Shown here: positions 8,028 through 16,360 of the stretch, piece by piece | Position numbering within the stretch: position 1 is the stretch's first letter | Layout: every line of letters begins with the position of its first letter | NCBI GenBank assembly: GCA_902461935.1 | Contig: CABPZP010000001.1 | Span: forward strand, 124,001 to 188,000 | Length of the DNA: 64,000 nt | Origin: Merdicola sp905200315 | Lineage (GTDB): Bacteria; Bacillota; Clostridia; TANB77; CAG-508 | Direction: 5' to 3' | Made by a program: the position numbers and the translations under genes | The notes under the pieces: model-generated | Database searches by the model: none | Told to the model about the DNA's origin: nothing | Seen by the model: the letters and a program-made list of their open reading frames with translations, nothing else

Positions 8028-9617
8028 ATGAATACAAACCCACAAGGATATGTAAGTTTTGTTTTACATGCTCATCTTCCATTTATACATCATCCCGAAA
8101 GTGATGATTATTTAGAGGAGCAATGGCTTTTTGAAGCAATTTCAGAAACTTATATTCCACTTCTTACAAACTTTCAAAAATTAGTGGATGAAAATGTAGA
8201 TTTTAGAATAACAATGTCTCTTACTCCTCCACTTTTAAATATGTTAGATAACAAATGTTTACAAAGAAAATATATAAAATATTTAAAACAACATATTGAA
8301 CTTGCTACAAAAGAAGTTAAAAGAACTACCTACGATAATAGATTAAATGAACTTTCAAAATATTATTTTAATAGATATTCAAACGATTTGCATTTATTTA
8401 AAGATGTATATAATTGTAATTTAATAGAAGCTTTTAAGCATTTTCAAGATATTGGGGTTTTAGAAATAATAACCTGTGGTGCTACACATGGTTATTTTCC
8501 TATTTTATATGTTAATGAAAATACAGTTAAAGCTCAAATTGCAGTTGGTGTAGAAACTTATAAAAAATATTTTGGAAAACAACCTCGTGGAATTTGGCTT
8601 CCTGAATGTGGCTATGTTCCAGAAGCTGATAAATACTTAAAAGAGTTTGGTATTGAATATGTTATAACTGAAACTCATGGAATTTTATATGCAGATCCTA
8701 CTCCTATTTATGGTACTTTTGCTCCAATAGTTTCTCCAACAGGAGTTGTTGCATTTGGTAGAGATACAGAATCTTCTCGACAAGTTTGGAGTTCTATAAA
8801 CGGTTATCCAGGAGATTATAACTATAGAGAATTTTATAGAGATATAGGTTATGAAACAGATTATGATTATATAAAACCATATATAGCTCACAATGGTGTT
8901 AGAGTTCACACAGGAATAAAATATTATAGAATTACAGGCGATACAGATAACAAAGATTATTACAACTTACAATGGGCACAAGATTCTATTAACAAACAAA
9001 CTGGCCATTTTTTCGATTGTAGATGTGAGCAAATAAGTAAAATTGCTCCACATATGAACAAACCACCTATAATTTTATGCCCTTATGATGCTGAACTTTA
9101 TGGTCATTGGTGGTATGAAGGTCCAGATTGGTTATATACTTTATTTAAAAAAATACATTATGATAAATGTAATTTTGCACTTATTACACCTAGCGAATAT
9201 ATAGATAAATATCCAGAAATTCAAGAATGTACACCTTGCCGTTCTAGTTGGGGAGCAAATGGTTATAGTGAAGTATGGCTTAACCCTACAAATGATTATG
9301 CACATAAACATCTTCACGTTGCTGGAGATAGAATGGTTGAACTTGCACACCTTTACCCTAATGCAAAAGGAAAACTAAAAAAAGCGCTAAATCAATGTGC
9401 TAGAGAACTTTTACTTGCACAAAGCAGTGATTGGTTATTTATTATTACAAATGGAACAATGGTTGAATATGCACATAAACGTATAAAAGACCATATTGGA
9501 AGATTTACAAAACTATATTATCAAATAAAAGAAAATAATATAGATGAAGAATTTTTAAAAGATATTTATAAAAAAGATAGAATTTTTGAAGAAATAGATT
9601 ATAATATTTATTATTAA
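8028..9617 (+). CDS. GH57 family 1,4-alpha-glucan branching-type enzyme
   Basis: At 529 residues it matches the size of GH57 branching enzymes. FVLHAHLPF begins the (beta/alpha)7 barrel. The probable nucleophile is Glu193 in GIWLPECGY and the acid/base is Asp354 in CPYDAELYGHWW; Asp354 has the same number as in the Thermococcus enzyme as I recall it. The C-terminal helical part (residues 420-529, with SSWGANGYSEVWLN) is typical. It probably makes alpha-1,6 branches in a storage glucan. It is the second gene of the operon and is followed by a strong terminator. Confidence 0.88.
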   Translation: MNTNPQGYVSFVLHAHLPFIHHPESDDYLEEQWLFEAISETYIPLLTNFQKLVDENVDFRITMSLTPPLLNMLDNKCLQRKYIKYLKQHIELATKEVKRTTYDNRLNELSKYYFNRYSNDLHLFKDVYNCNLIEAFKHFQDIGVLEIITCGATHGYFPILYVNENTVKAQIAVGVETYKKYFGKQPRGIWLPECGYVPEADKYLKEFGIEYVITETHGILYADPTPIYGTFAPIVSPTGVVAFGRDTESSRQVWSSINGYPGDYNYREFYRDIGYETDYDYIKPYIAHNGVRVHTGIKYYRITGDTDNKDYYNLQWAQDSINKQTGHFFDCRCEQISKIAPHMNKPPIILCPYDAELYGHWWYEGPDWLYTLFKKIHYDKCNFALITPSEYIDKYPEIQECTPCRSSWGANGYSEVWLNPTNDYAHKHLHVAGDRMVELAHLYPNAKGKLKKALNQCARELLLAQSSDWLFIITNGTMVEYAHKRIKDHIGRFTKLYYQIKENNIDEEFLKDIYKKDRIFEEIDYNIYY

Positions 9618-9621
9618 ACAA

Positions 9622-9652
9622 GGGCCCGGACATTAGTCCGGGCCTTCGTTTT
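9622..9652 (+). terminator. terminator of the DUF4912/GH57 operon
   Basis: GGCCCGGAC and GTCCGGGCC form a 9-bp GC stem around a 4-5 nt loop, followed by TTCGTTTT. Confidence 0.9.
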
Positions 9653-9780
9653 AAAATTTATATTTTAAATTCTTTCAAAACTATATTATACAAGTTTCAC
9701 ATACACTTTTACTTTCATATTATATGTATAAGAAAAGGCTTTTAGTAGATACTATACATATAATTGGAGGGAATTTTTTT

Positions 9781-10629
9781 ATGAAATCTTTTGCAATAAA
9801 AAGCAATAATAATCAAATAAATAAATATCTACTAAATAGCTTTGAAAATTACAATTTAGAAGATTTCCATATTTCTTATAAAAAATTTAAAATTTATAAT
9901 AATATTATTTTACATTACAAAAATAAAAATACCACAGAATTTTATGATTGTTTCTGTGAAATTCTAACAAATTGTATTATAAAATATTATGAAGAATCTA
10001 TATTAAAGCAACTTATTACTTTAAACTATTTTTATTTTTCAAAAATAGAACAATCTATGATTTTAAAAAATTGTATATCTTATTTAAAAGACATAAATAA
10101 TTTAGAAAATATGACTCGTAGAGAAAACATTTATATATCACTTTTAAAATATATTGATGAAAACAAATCTTTTATTTTAGATGGTTTTGTTAATTTTAGA
10201 CTTGAAAATTATAAAAAAGTTCTTGAATATGTTGTAGATTTGAATGTAAATAATTTTCTAATAGAAAAAGAATACAACGAATTCGTAAGTTTATTAAAAA
10301 TTTATATAAATTCTAAAAGTTCGGAATGTAATTGTTTGCATTTATTATACAAAAATGATAATGCAGTTTTACTTGATGAGAACTATAATCAAATTGATAC
10401 AAAAAATTATTTATTAGATGCAAAATATTTATCTGATATTAGTTTTTCTGAAAACGATTTTATATTAAATGCTCTTTTAACCTTACTTCCTAAAAAAATA
10501 TATATTCATTTATTAACTAAAAGTGATGAATTTATAGAAACTTTAAAACTAATTTTTACAAATAAAATTTCACTATGTAAACACTGTTCCTTATGTACTA
10601 AATATAAATATCTAAATGAAATCAAGTAG
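9781..10629 (+). CDS. ytxC: YtxC-family sporulation protein
   Basis: A 282-residue soluble protein. The segment FVNFRLENYKKVLEYVVDLNVNNFLIEKEYNEFVSLL (given by its ends: FVNFRL at about 157, EFVSLL at about 190) is the signature of the YtxC family, expressed during sporulation with unknown molecular role. A cysteine pair (CKHCSLC) closes the protein. ATG 9781 follows GGAGGG with 9 nt spacing; an in-frame ATG at 9724 has no ribosome site. Confidence 0.75.
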   Translation: MKSFAIKSNNNQINKYLLNSFENYNLEDFHISYKKFKIYNNIILHYKNKNTTEFYDCFCEILTNCIIKYYEESILKQLITLNYFYFSKIEQSMILKNCISYLKDINNLENMTRRENIYISLLKYIDENKSFILDGFVNFRLENYKKVLEYVVDLNVNNFLIEKEYNEFVSLLKIYINSKSSECNCLHLLYKNDNAVLLDENYNQIDTKNYLLDAKYLSDISFSENDFILNALLTLLPKKIYIHLLTKSDEFIETLKLIFTNKISLCKHCSLCTKYKYLNEIK

Positions 10630-10652
10630 AGGAAGCACCTCTACTTGATTTT
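10619..10652. terminator. bidirectional terminator after ytxC and the 106-aa gene
   Basis: AATCAAGTAGAGG pairs with CCTCTACTTGATT around a 5-nt loop; the ytxC stop codon lies inside the left arm. T-rich and A-rich sequences flank it, so it can serve both convergent genes. Confidence 0.8.
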
Positions 10653-10961
10653 GTTTAAATAAATTTTTGATACAGAAAAGGTAAAATTCTCCTTTGGATT
10701 ACTTATATTACCTTTTTTATATATAATCATAAAATTTCTGCAATTACATATACATGGTTGTATTTCTTTCCATATATTTAATGGAAAATTATTTAATTTC
10801 ATTCGCCATAATTCTTTAAGAATTATGTTTTCACATTCTTCTGCACTTTTTACTTTTAGAGCATTTTTCCGCTCTTTTAATGTAAGTTCTGAATTAATAA
10901 AAATTTTTAATACTTCATTTTCTCCATAAATTATTATTTCTTTTTTGTTAATTTCTATCAT
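10641..10961 (-). CDS. hypothetical protein, 106 residues
   Basis: Not recognised. The N-terminus EINKKEIIIYGENEVLKIF looks beta-rich, and a CICNC cluster occurs near residue 70. It has a good AAAGGAGG before ATG and shares a terminator with ytxC, so it is probably expressed. It contains an in-frame CGG codon (KE-R-KN, at about 10869), one of only eight in the window, read here as a sense codon because the +1 frame stops within five codons. Confidence 0.6.
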   Translation of the reverse strand: MIEINKKEIIIYGENEVLKIFINSELTLKERKNALKVKSAEECENIILKELWRMKLNNFPLNIWKEIQPCICNCRNFMIIYKKGNISNPKENFTFSVSKIYLNKIK

Positions 10962-11043
10962 ATTGATGCCTCCTTTAATTATTTATGGTATTTCTACAAA
11001 TTTTAGATATTGTATCATTTTTCTTTTTATTTTTCCAGCAGTG

Positions 11044-11073
11044 TTGATTTTATGTACACTTTTATGGTATAAT
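11044..11073 (+). promoter_or_regulatory. promoter of the 281-aa gene
   Basis: TTGATT (11044-11049), 18-nt spacer, TATAAT (11068-11073), about 50 nt before the start codon. Confidence 0.5.
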
Positions 11074-11123
11074 TATGTTAATCTCATTATCGCAAGCAAT
11101 TTACAACTAGGGAGGACAAATTT

Positions 11124-11969
11124 ATGAAAAAAACAACTGCTTTTATTATTTTTATACTTTTTGCATTACTTTTAACATTTAGCTCTATCAAGCTAGATGT
11201 TAAAGAAAAAGAATTTGCTTCTTTGGAAAAAACTCATCATACTTTAGTCAATGACTATAATAAATTAAAGTCTGATTCAAAGAAATACGTAGCTAATGAT
11301 AATATAAAGTTACGAAAGCAAGTTAAAACTTTGAAGGAAAAATTAGATTCTGAAAAGGAGAAAAATGCTTCTTTAAGCAAGAAATTAGAAGATGCTCAAA
11401 AAGAAAATGAAGAATCTAGCACAACGACCACATCATCTACCAATTATTTAAAAATTAAATATTGGTTTGATGATAAAAATTACACTCTTTCGGACGAAGA
11501 ACAAAAACTTTATAAGGACCCTTACTTAAGTAAGAAGATTTCTAGTAAACGTGTTTTTGTCTCTTCAACAGTTTCTGAAGAAGAGTTGGAAAACGGTCAA
11601 ACTGTTTATTCGGCTATGACTTCAAAAGGCTTAGTTTATTCTAGTAGTTATATAGACTTAAGCCAACTGGAGTCTACTGATTATTCAGTTTCTTTTAAGT
11701 CAATTTCCTCAAAAGAAAACAAAAAATACAAAAAAATTTGTTTTTACAAAACTGAGGTAAAAAGATTAGGAGAAGAATCTGATCAGAAGTGGTACTCTGA
11801 TTACACCTTATCGCAGGAAGTGAAAGATTCAAAATACCTTAGAATTGTATCCGAAGTAGATGATTTTACTGCTTCAAATGGTGTACAGCTTTACTGTGCT
11901 TTAACTAAAAATGGAAATATTGTGTATATGCATGAATCTCCAAATCTTGAAACTATTAATGAAGAATAA
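11124..11969 (+). CDS. hypothetical membrane-anchored coiled-coil protein
   Basis: Residues 5-22 (AFIIFILFALLLTFSSI) form one N-terminal membrane anchor or signal segment. Residues 28-95 are a heptad-rich coiled coil (LEKTHHTLVNDYNKLK, LKEKLDSEKEK). A Ser/Thr-rich linker leads to a C-terminal domain of about 170 residues with two similar halves (SKKISSKRVFVSS..YSAMTSKGLVYSS and SKYLRIVSEVDDF..YCALTKNGNIVYM), suggesting an internal duplication. The family is not recognised; a cell-surface location is inferred. It has its own promoter, GGGAGG ribosome site and terminator. Confidence 0.65.
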   Translation: MKKTTAFIIFILFALLLTFSSIKLDVKEKEFASLEKTHHTLVNDYNKLKSDSKKYVANDNIKLRKQVKTLKEKLDSEKEKNASLSKKLEDAQKENEESSTTTTSSTNYLKIKYWFDDKNYTLSDEEQKLYKDPYLSKKISSKRVFVSSTVSEEELENGQTVYSAMTSKGLVYSSSYIDLSQLESTDYSVSFKSISSKENKKYKKICFYKTEVKRLGEESDQKWYSDYTLSQEVKDSKYLRIVSEVDDFTASNGVQLYCALTKNGNIVYMHESPNLETINEE

Positions 11970-11983
11970 AAAAATTGCTTGCA

Positions 11984-12015
11984 AAAACAGCCCTGTAATT
12001 TAGGGCTGTTTTATT
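11984..12015. terminator. bidirectional terminator
   Basis: AAAACAGCCC and GGGCTGTTTT form a 10-bp stem around a 9-nt loop between convergent genes (the 281-aa gene and gpr). Confidence 0.85.
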
Positions 12016-12951
12016 TTACAAAGACATATTTATTCCTCTGGCAACAATACTGCTCATATTGTCTATTAATTCATCTATTTCTTTTGGTGTTACTATCATA
12101 TTATATTCATTTGGTATTAAGGCCGATTTTATTTCTTCGTAATTATCTTGTTCTTTTAATTTATTTAGATATTCATTTGATTGAGCTTCATCTTGCAATT
12201 TTCCTATAAACAAATCTAAACAATCATTTACAAGAACTGCACTCTCTACAACTGTTGGTATTCCCATTGCAATTACAGGAATTCCTAAACTGCTTTCGCT
12301 TATTTCTTTTCTTGTATTTCCTACTCCTGCACCTGGCACTATTCCAGTATCTGATATTTGAATGGTTTTGCTTATTCTATCTATACTTCTTGAAGCTAAA
12401 CTATCTATTACAATTAATAATTTTGGTTTTGTTTTTTCTACAATTCCCTCTAGTACTTCTAAAGTTTCTATTCCAGTTGTTCCTAAAACTCCTGGAGATA
12501 TTGCACTTACAGGTCTTGCATCTTCTTCTATATATTCTGGAAAATATTTTATAATGTGTCTTGTTACATCAATATCATTAATTACTTTTGGACCTAATGC
12601 ATCTGGTGTTACATATATATTTCCTAACCCTACTACTAAAATTTCATCTTGAGAATCTGTGTGTTTATTTATAAGTTCTTTCAATTCTTTAGAAACTATT
12701 TCGGCTGATTGTTGTAATTCATCACTGTCTATTATTTTTATATTTTTTATATCAATAGTAATATAATCTCCTATTGGCTTTCCAATTGCCTTTTCTCCCT
12801 CTTCACTTGTAATTTTTACCTTTGTAATTTTTAAATTTTCATTAATTTCTTCATTTTCTACATCTATTCCTTCTATATTATCATCTAATTTATTTGCTTT
12901 TTTATACAAATCTCTTCTTTCATCTGCTAAATCTGTTCTAAAATTAAACAT
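12016..12951 (-). CDS. gpr: germination protease GPR
   Basis: Aspartic-type peptidase of family A25 that degrades small acid-soluble spore proteins on germination. The 311 residues begin MFNFRTDLADER and continue through the region where the zymogen is auto-processed (GIDVENEEINE). Other family marks are VGLGNIYVTPDALGP, SPGVLGTTGIETLE, IDSLASRSIDRISKTIQI and GVGNTRKEIS. AAGGAGG precedes ATG. Expression in the forespore is expected, but I could not confirm a sigma-G promoter. Confidence 0.95.
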   Translation of the reverse strand: MFNFRTDLADERRDLYKKANKLDDNIEGIDVENEEINENLKITKVKITSEEGEKAIGKPIGDYITIDIKNIKIIDSDELQQSAEIVSKELKELINKHTDSQDEILVVGLGNIYVTPDALGPKVINDIDVTRHIIKYFPEYIEEDARPVSAISPGVLGTTGIETLEVLEGIVEKTKPKLLIVIDSLASRSIDRISKTIQISDTGIVPGAGVGNTRKEISESSLGIPVIAMGIPTVVESAVLVNDCLDLFIGKLQDEAQSNEYLNKLKEQDNYEEIKSALIPNEYNMIVTPKEIDELIDNMSSIVARGINMSL

Positions 12952-13079
12952 AAAAAACCTCCTTAATCAAATTTACTTTATTATATTTTTTGATTAAGAA
13001 GATTTTTTTATTCAGTTTTATTTAATTTAATATTTCATATTCAAAATTTTCTAGAAATTCTGCATATTTTTTAAGTTTT

Positions 13080-14339
13080 TTATTGTTTTTTATAATTTTC
13101 TTTATTTGTTTGTCTTTGTCTTGCTATTGCTAAAGAATTTGCTTTTACGTCATCTGTAATTGTTGATCCTGCACCAACTGTTACATTGTTATCTATTTTT
13201 ACTGGTGCTACAAAATTCACATTTGATCCTACAAAACAGTTATCTCCAATTATTGTTTTATTTTTATTTTTACCATCATAATTACATGTTATTGTTCCAC
13301 AGCCTATGTTTGTTCCTTTGCCAATTTCGCAATCTCCCATATATGATAAGTGTGGCACTTTTGTTCCTTCTCCTATAATTGCTTTTTTTATTTCTACAAA
13401 ACTTCCTATTTTTACGTTATCTGCTAGTCTGCATCCTTCTCTTATGTAACTGTTTGGACCTATTTCACAGTCATTTCCTATTTTTACATTAGATTTTATT
13501 GTAGTATTTGGGTGTATTACTGTATCTACTCCTATTTCTACATCATCATATATATATGTGGTATCTATATCTTCTATAGTTACACCATTTTTCATATATT
13601 CAGTATTAATTCTTTTTTGTAAAATTTTTGTTACCATTTCTAATTGCATTCTATCATTAACACCTAAAATTTCTGTATTATCTTTTACTGTTATTGCTCC
13701 TGTACGTAGCCCTTTATCATTCATTATTTTTATAACGTCTGTTAAGTAATATTCTCCTTGTGCATTATTTGGTGTTAATTCTTTTAATGCTATTAATAGT
13801 TCTTCTATATCGAAACAATAAATTCCTGCATTTATTTCTTGAATTTTCTTTTGCTCTTCTGTTGCATCTTTTTCTTCTACTATTCCCTTAACATTTCCAC
13901 CTTCATCTCTTACTATTCTCCCATAACCTGTTGGATTTTCATATTTTGCAGATAAAAGTGTTGCACATTCTTTATTTTCTATAGATTTATTTAATAGTTT
14001 TTCAATTGTCTCTGGTCTTAAAATTGGAACATCTCCATTTAATACTAAAACTTTTCCCTTTTTGCCTTCTAAATATTTTGTAGCTTGCATTACAGCATGC
14101 CCTGTTCCTTTCATTTCTTCTTGAACAGCATATTTTACACTATCTCCTAAAACCTCTTGAACTTGTTCTTTTAAATAACCTACTACAGCTATTACATCGT
14201 CTATTCCAGCCTTTTTTGTTGTTTCTACGGCTCTTTTTACTAATTCTTTTCCATAAATTTTATGTACTAATTTAGATTTATTTGATTTCATTCTAGTGCC
14301 TTTTCCGGCAGCTAACATTATTGCAATTGTTTCTTCCAT
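13080..14339 (-). CDS. glmU: bifunctional GlcNAc-1-phosphate uridylyltransferase / GlcN-1-phosphate acetyltransferase
   Basis: Makes UDP-GlcNAc for cell-wall synthesis. The N-terminal nucleotidyltransferase has LAAGKGTRMKS and QEEMKGTGHAV; the C-terminal left-handed beta-helix shows hexapeptide repeats from about residue 250, with VEIKKAIIGEGTKVPHLSYMGD and GCGTITCNYDG. At 419 residues it is somewhat shorter than usual, ending in ARQRQTNKENYKKQ. ATG 14339 follows AAAGGACG; a longer frame reaching 14411 lacks a ribosome site. Confidence 0.95.
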   Translation of the reverse strand: MEETIAIMLAAGKGTRMKSNKSKLVHKIYGKELVKRAVETTKKAGIDDVIAVVGYLKEQVQEVLGDSVKYAVQEEMKGTGHAVMQATKYLEGKKGKVLVLNGDVPILRPETIEKLLNKSIENKECATLLSAKYENPTGYGRIVRDEGGNVKGIVEEKDATEEQKKIQEINAGIYCFDIEELLIALKELTPNNAQGEYYLTDVIKIMNDKGLRTGAITVKDNTEILGVNDRMQLEMVTKILQKRINTEYMKNGVTIEDIDTTYIYDDVEIGVDTVIHPNTTIKSNVKIGNDCEIGPNSYIREGCRLADNVKIGSFVEIKKAIIGEGTKVPHLSYMGDCEIGKGTNIGCGTITCNYDGKNKNKTIIGDNCFVGSNVNFVAPVKIDNNVTVGAGSTITDDVKANSLAIARQRQTNKENYKKQ

Positions 14340-14436
14340 TTTAATACGTCCTTTCTTTATAAAAACTTTTTGTATTCTATCATATGAGTATTTATTTTGC
14401 AAATGTGACAAATTTTTAATTTATAAAATTAATTTA

Positions 14437-14577
14437 AGGGTAAAATAATAATTAAGATTAAATTTCGCAAAGCAAGTGGGGACCTTTCCGGCATTCTTCA
14501 AAATTCTTTGAATTTTGTTAGAAGGACGTGAATGGGGAGCTTTGATGAAATTTTAGATTAATTCATTATTTTACCCT
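14437..14577. repeat. long palindromic element, family D
   Basis: Ends are inverted copies: AGGGTAAAATAAT at the left and ATTATTTTACCCT at the right. The arms contain TTTCGCAAAGC..TGGGGACC and GGGGAGCTTTGATGAAA, with a central TTCAAAATTCTTTGAATTTT hairpin. There is no coding content. It lies directly upstream of the promoter of the DUF4116 gene. Confidence 0.65.
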
Positions 14578-14613
14578 ATAAATCTTTTTAATTAAAAAAG
14601 CTCCTATGTTTTA

Positions 14614-14642
14614 TTGACTAGAAATTTATATTATTTTATAAT
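14614..14642 (+). promoter_or_regulatory. strong sigma-A-type promoter of the DUF4116 gene
   Basis: TTGACT (14614-14619), 17-nt spacer, TATAAT (14637-14642), 36 nt before the start codon. Confidence 0.75.
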
Positions 14643-14678
14643 TATGTTTAGATTTAATTTTTAAGGAGTATGATTTTT

Positions 14679-15210
14679 ATGCCAGAACCAAAAGAAGTTA
14701 CTGATATGAGAAATAATTCTACTAACAGAGATTATGTACTTGCTGCTGTTCAAGTACAACGGTAGTTTATTAGATTATGCAGATAATTCTTTTAAAGATG
14801 ATAAAGAAATTGTTTTTGCTGCTGTTAAGAATAATCCAGAAGCTCTTGAATTTGCTAGTGATAGATTAAAAAATGATAGAGAAATTGTTTTTGAATCTGT
14901 TAGCCGAGTTGGTTGGACTTACTGCTACACTGGAGAAAAACTCTTAGATGATAAAGAACTTTTAATGGCTGGTTTAAAAGTTTCTGGTCAAATTCTATAT
15001 TTTGCAACCCAACAATTAAGAGACGATAAAGAAGTAGTAACTGCAGCCGTTACTAATAAACCAATTATTGTAAAATATGCCAGCAAAAGATTGCTTTCGG
15101 ATTTAGATATTGCAAAGTTGGTTTTATCCAAAAATAAAAAATGTTATGAATTTTTAGATGATTCTATAAAAGATAATGAAGAAATAATTAATATTATGAA
15201 AGAAGAATAA
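14679..15210 (+). CDS. DUF4116 repeat protein with an apparent +1 frameshift at CGG
   Basis: ATG 14679 has AAGGAG upstream. Frame 0 reads 27 codons (ending NRDYVLAAVQVQ), then meets CGG TAG. If the C at 14760 is skipped, reading continues as GGT AGT TTA (GSLLDYADNSF) through three more DUF4116 units (DDKEIVFAAV, NDREIVFESV, DDKEVVTAAV) to a stop at 15210. The join gives a first unit of the usual length with the conserved Gly in place. The domain is found in large, often surface or effector-like repeat proteins; its function is unknown. An internal start at 14734 is the alternative, but it has no ribosome site. It ends at a shared terminator. Confidence 0.7.
14760..14762 (+). other. CGG codon at a +1 frame break (site 1, DUF4116)
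   Basis: Context GTA CAA CGG TAG. Omitting the C gives GGT (Gly) and restores the DUF4116 frame. Confidence 0.6.
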
Positions 15211-15214
15211 AACA

Positions 15215-15231
15215 GGCGACCATTGGTCGCC
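15215..15231. terminator. bidirectional terminator
   Basis: GGCGACC and GGTCGCC form a perfect 7-bp stem with a 3-nt loop between the convergent DUF4116 and M15-like genes. Confidence 0.8.
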
Positions 15232-15232
15232 T

Positions 15233-15913
15233 TTAATTTATTGTTGTTCCTGTTGCACCTGTTCCAACTACGGCTTCCTGCAAAGATCTCCACGTATTAC
15301 ATCCTACTATTCCATCTGCAGTTAAACCTACTCTTCTTTGATATGCTTTTACTGCATTTTCTGTTGCAGCTCCAAAAATTCCATCTAATCCATTTGTTCT
15401 ATATCCTAATGTGTTTAAATCATCTTGTGCAATACATACATAATTACTTATACTTCCTCTTCTTAAAGTTGGGAATCCTCCTGATGAACATGCTGGTTTT
15501 CCAAATCTTTTATCAAAATGCACCCACGTAGGTGTTAATGATATTGGTTCTACATATGTCCATAGTCTTGAGTTATTTACACTATTCCATAGTGTTCGCC
15601 TACCACTACTTGTTAAATTTTGTCCAACATCAAATGCAACTCCTGAATAGTGCTGTGATTGATCTCCATGACCTCCCTCATATGGTCTTTTAAATGCAAA
15701 TCCAACTTTTATTGGTCTTCCATATATATATCTTTGACTATTCCAACTTTGCATACATCTTTTTGTTGTCCATAAAATATTACTTTTACTTGAACCTCTA
15801 AATTCCTTTACTAATAATGTTCTATTTGTATTATATGGCATTGCTTCGTTTTCTCCTCTAATGTACGTTTCCATTCTATCTGAATCATTATTAAATACTA
15901 ATATTCTTGCCAT
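15233..15913 (-). CDS. M15-type peptidase with peptidoglycan-binding domain
   Basis: The N-terminal 150 residues carry the zinc-site pattern of D,D-peptidases of family M15: His and Asp in HYSGVAFDVG and His in WVHFDKR. Residues about 160-215 are a PG-binding type 1 domain (LNTLGYRTNGLDGIFGAATENAVKAYQ). No signal peptide is visible, as is common in this Clostridial family, so it may act in the mother cell or be released on lysis. It probably trims cell-wall or spore peptidoglycan. GGAGG precedes ATG. Confidence 0.8.
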   Translation of the reverse strand: MARILVFNNDSDRMETYIRGENEAMPYNTNRTLLVKEFRGSSKSNILWTTKRCMQSWNSQRYIYGRPIKVGFAFKRPYEGGHGDQSQHYSGVAFDVGQNLTSSGRRTLWNSVNNSRLWTYVEPISLTPTWVHFDKRFGKPACSSGGFPTLRRGSISNYVCIAQDDLNTLGYRTNGLDGIFGAATENAVKAYQRRVGLTADGIVGCNTWRSLQEAVVGTGATGTTIN

Positions 15914-15977
15914 AATATACCTCCATAATATATTCTTCTAATATATTATGAATAAATTCATATTTTTGACAAAAGAA

Positions 15978-16019
15978 AACCCCCAACAGAAAATATAATA
16001 TATTTTCTGTTGGGGACGA
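15978..16019 (-). terminator. terminator of the 81-aa gene
   Basis: CCCCAACAGAAAATA pairs with TATTTTCTGTTGGGG, a 15-bp stem, followed on the minus strand by TTTTCTTTTG. Confidence 0.85.
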
Positions 16020-16024
16020 AAAAA

Positions 16025-16270
16025 CTATTTTTCAAAAATTTTTTTAACTGCTTCTTCTGTGAAGTCGCAGTTTGTTGAACTACCGATATTATTCTCTATA
16101 AAACGCCACGCGTCCTGGTAGTTCTTGATACTGCTAGCTGGAATACTTTCTATAAATTCTCTTTTTCCTTTTTCGTAAAAAGCTAATTCCAGATTTTCTT
16201 CATGCCTTCGGCTTACTTCCAGCCGATAACCTCTAGAAATTACGACTCCTTTATCTTTTACTATAATCAT
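16025..16270 (-). CDS. hypothetical protein, 81 residues
   Basis: Not recognised. It is a small acidic/basic mixed protein with a beta-like first half (GVVISRGYRLEVSRR) and a helical end (EEAVKKIFEK). AAAGGAGG precedes ATG and a strong terminator follows, so it looks expressed. Its codon use is less AT-rich than its neighbours and includes CGA, AGG, CTG and one in-frame CGG (GY-R-LEV, 16222-16224), read as sense because the +1 frame stops at once. It may be recently acquired. Confidence 0.6.
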   Translation of the reverse strand: MIIVKDKGVVISRGYRLEVSRRHEENLELAFYEKGKREFIESIPASSIKNYQDAWRFIENNIGSSTNCDFTEEAVKKIFEK

Positions 16271-16360
16271 ATTATTTGCCTCCTTTACTTAAAAGAAACA
16301 TTGTTAAAAAGTAACTTTTACAATTATATCACTTTTTATATAATATGTAAACCTTTTCAT

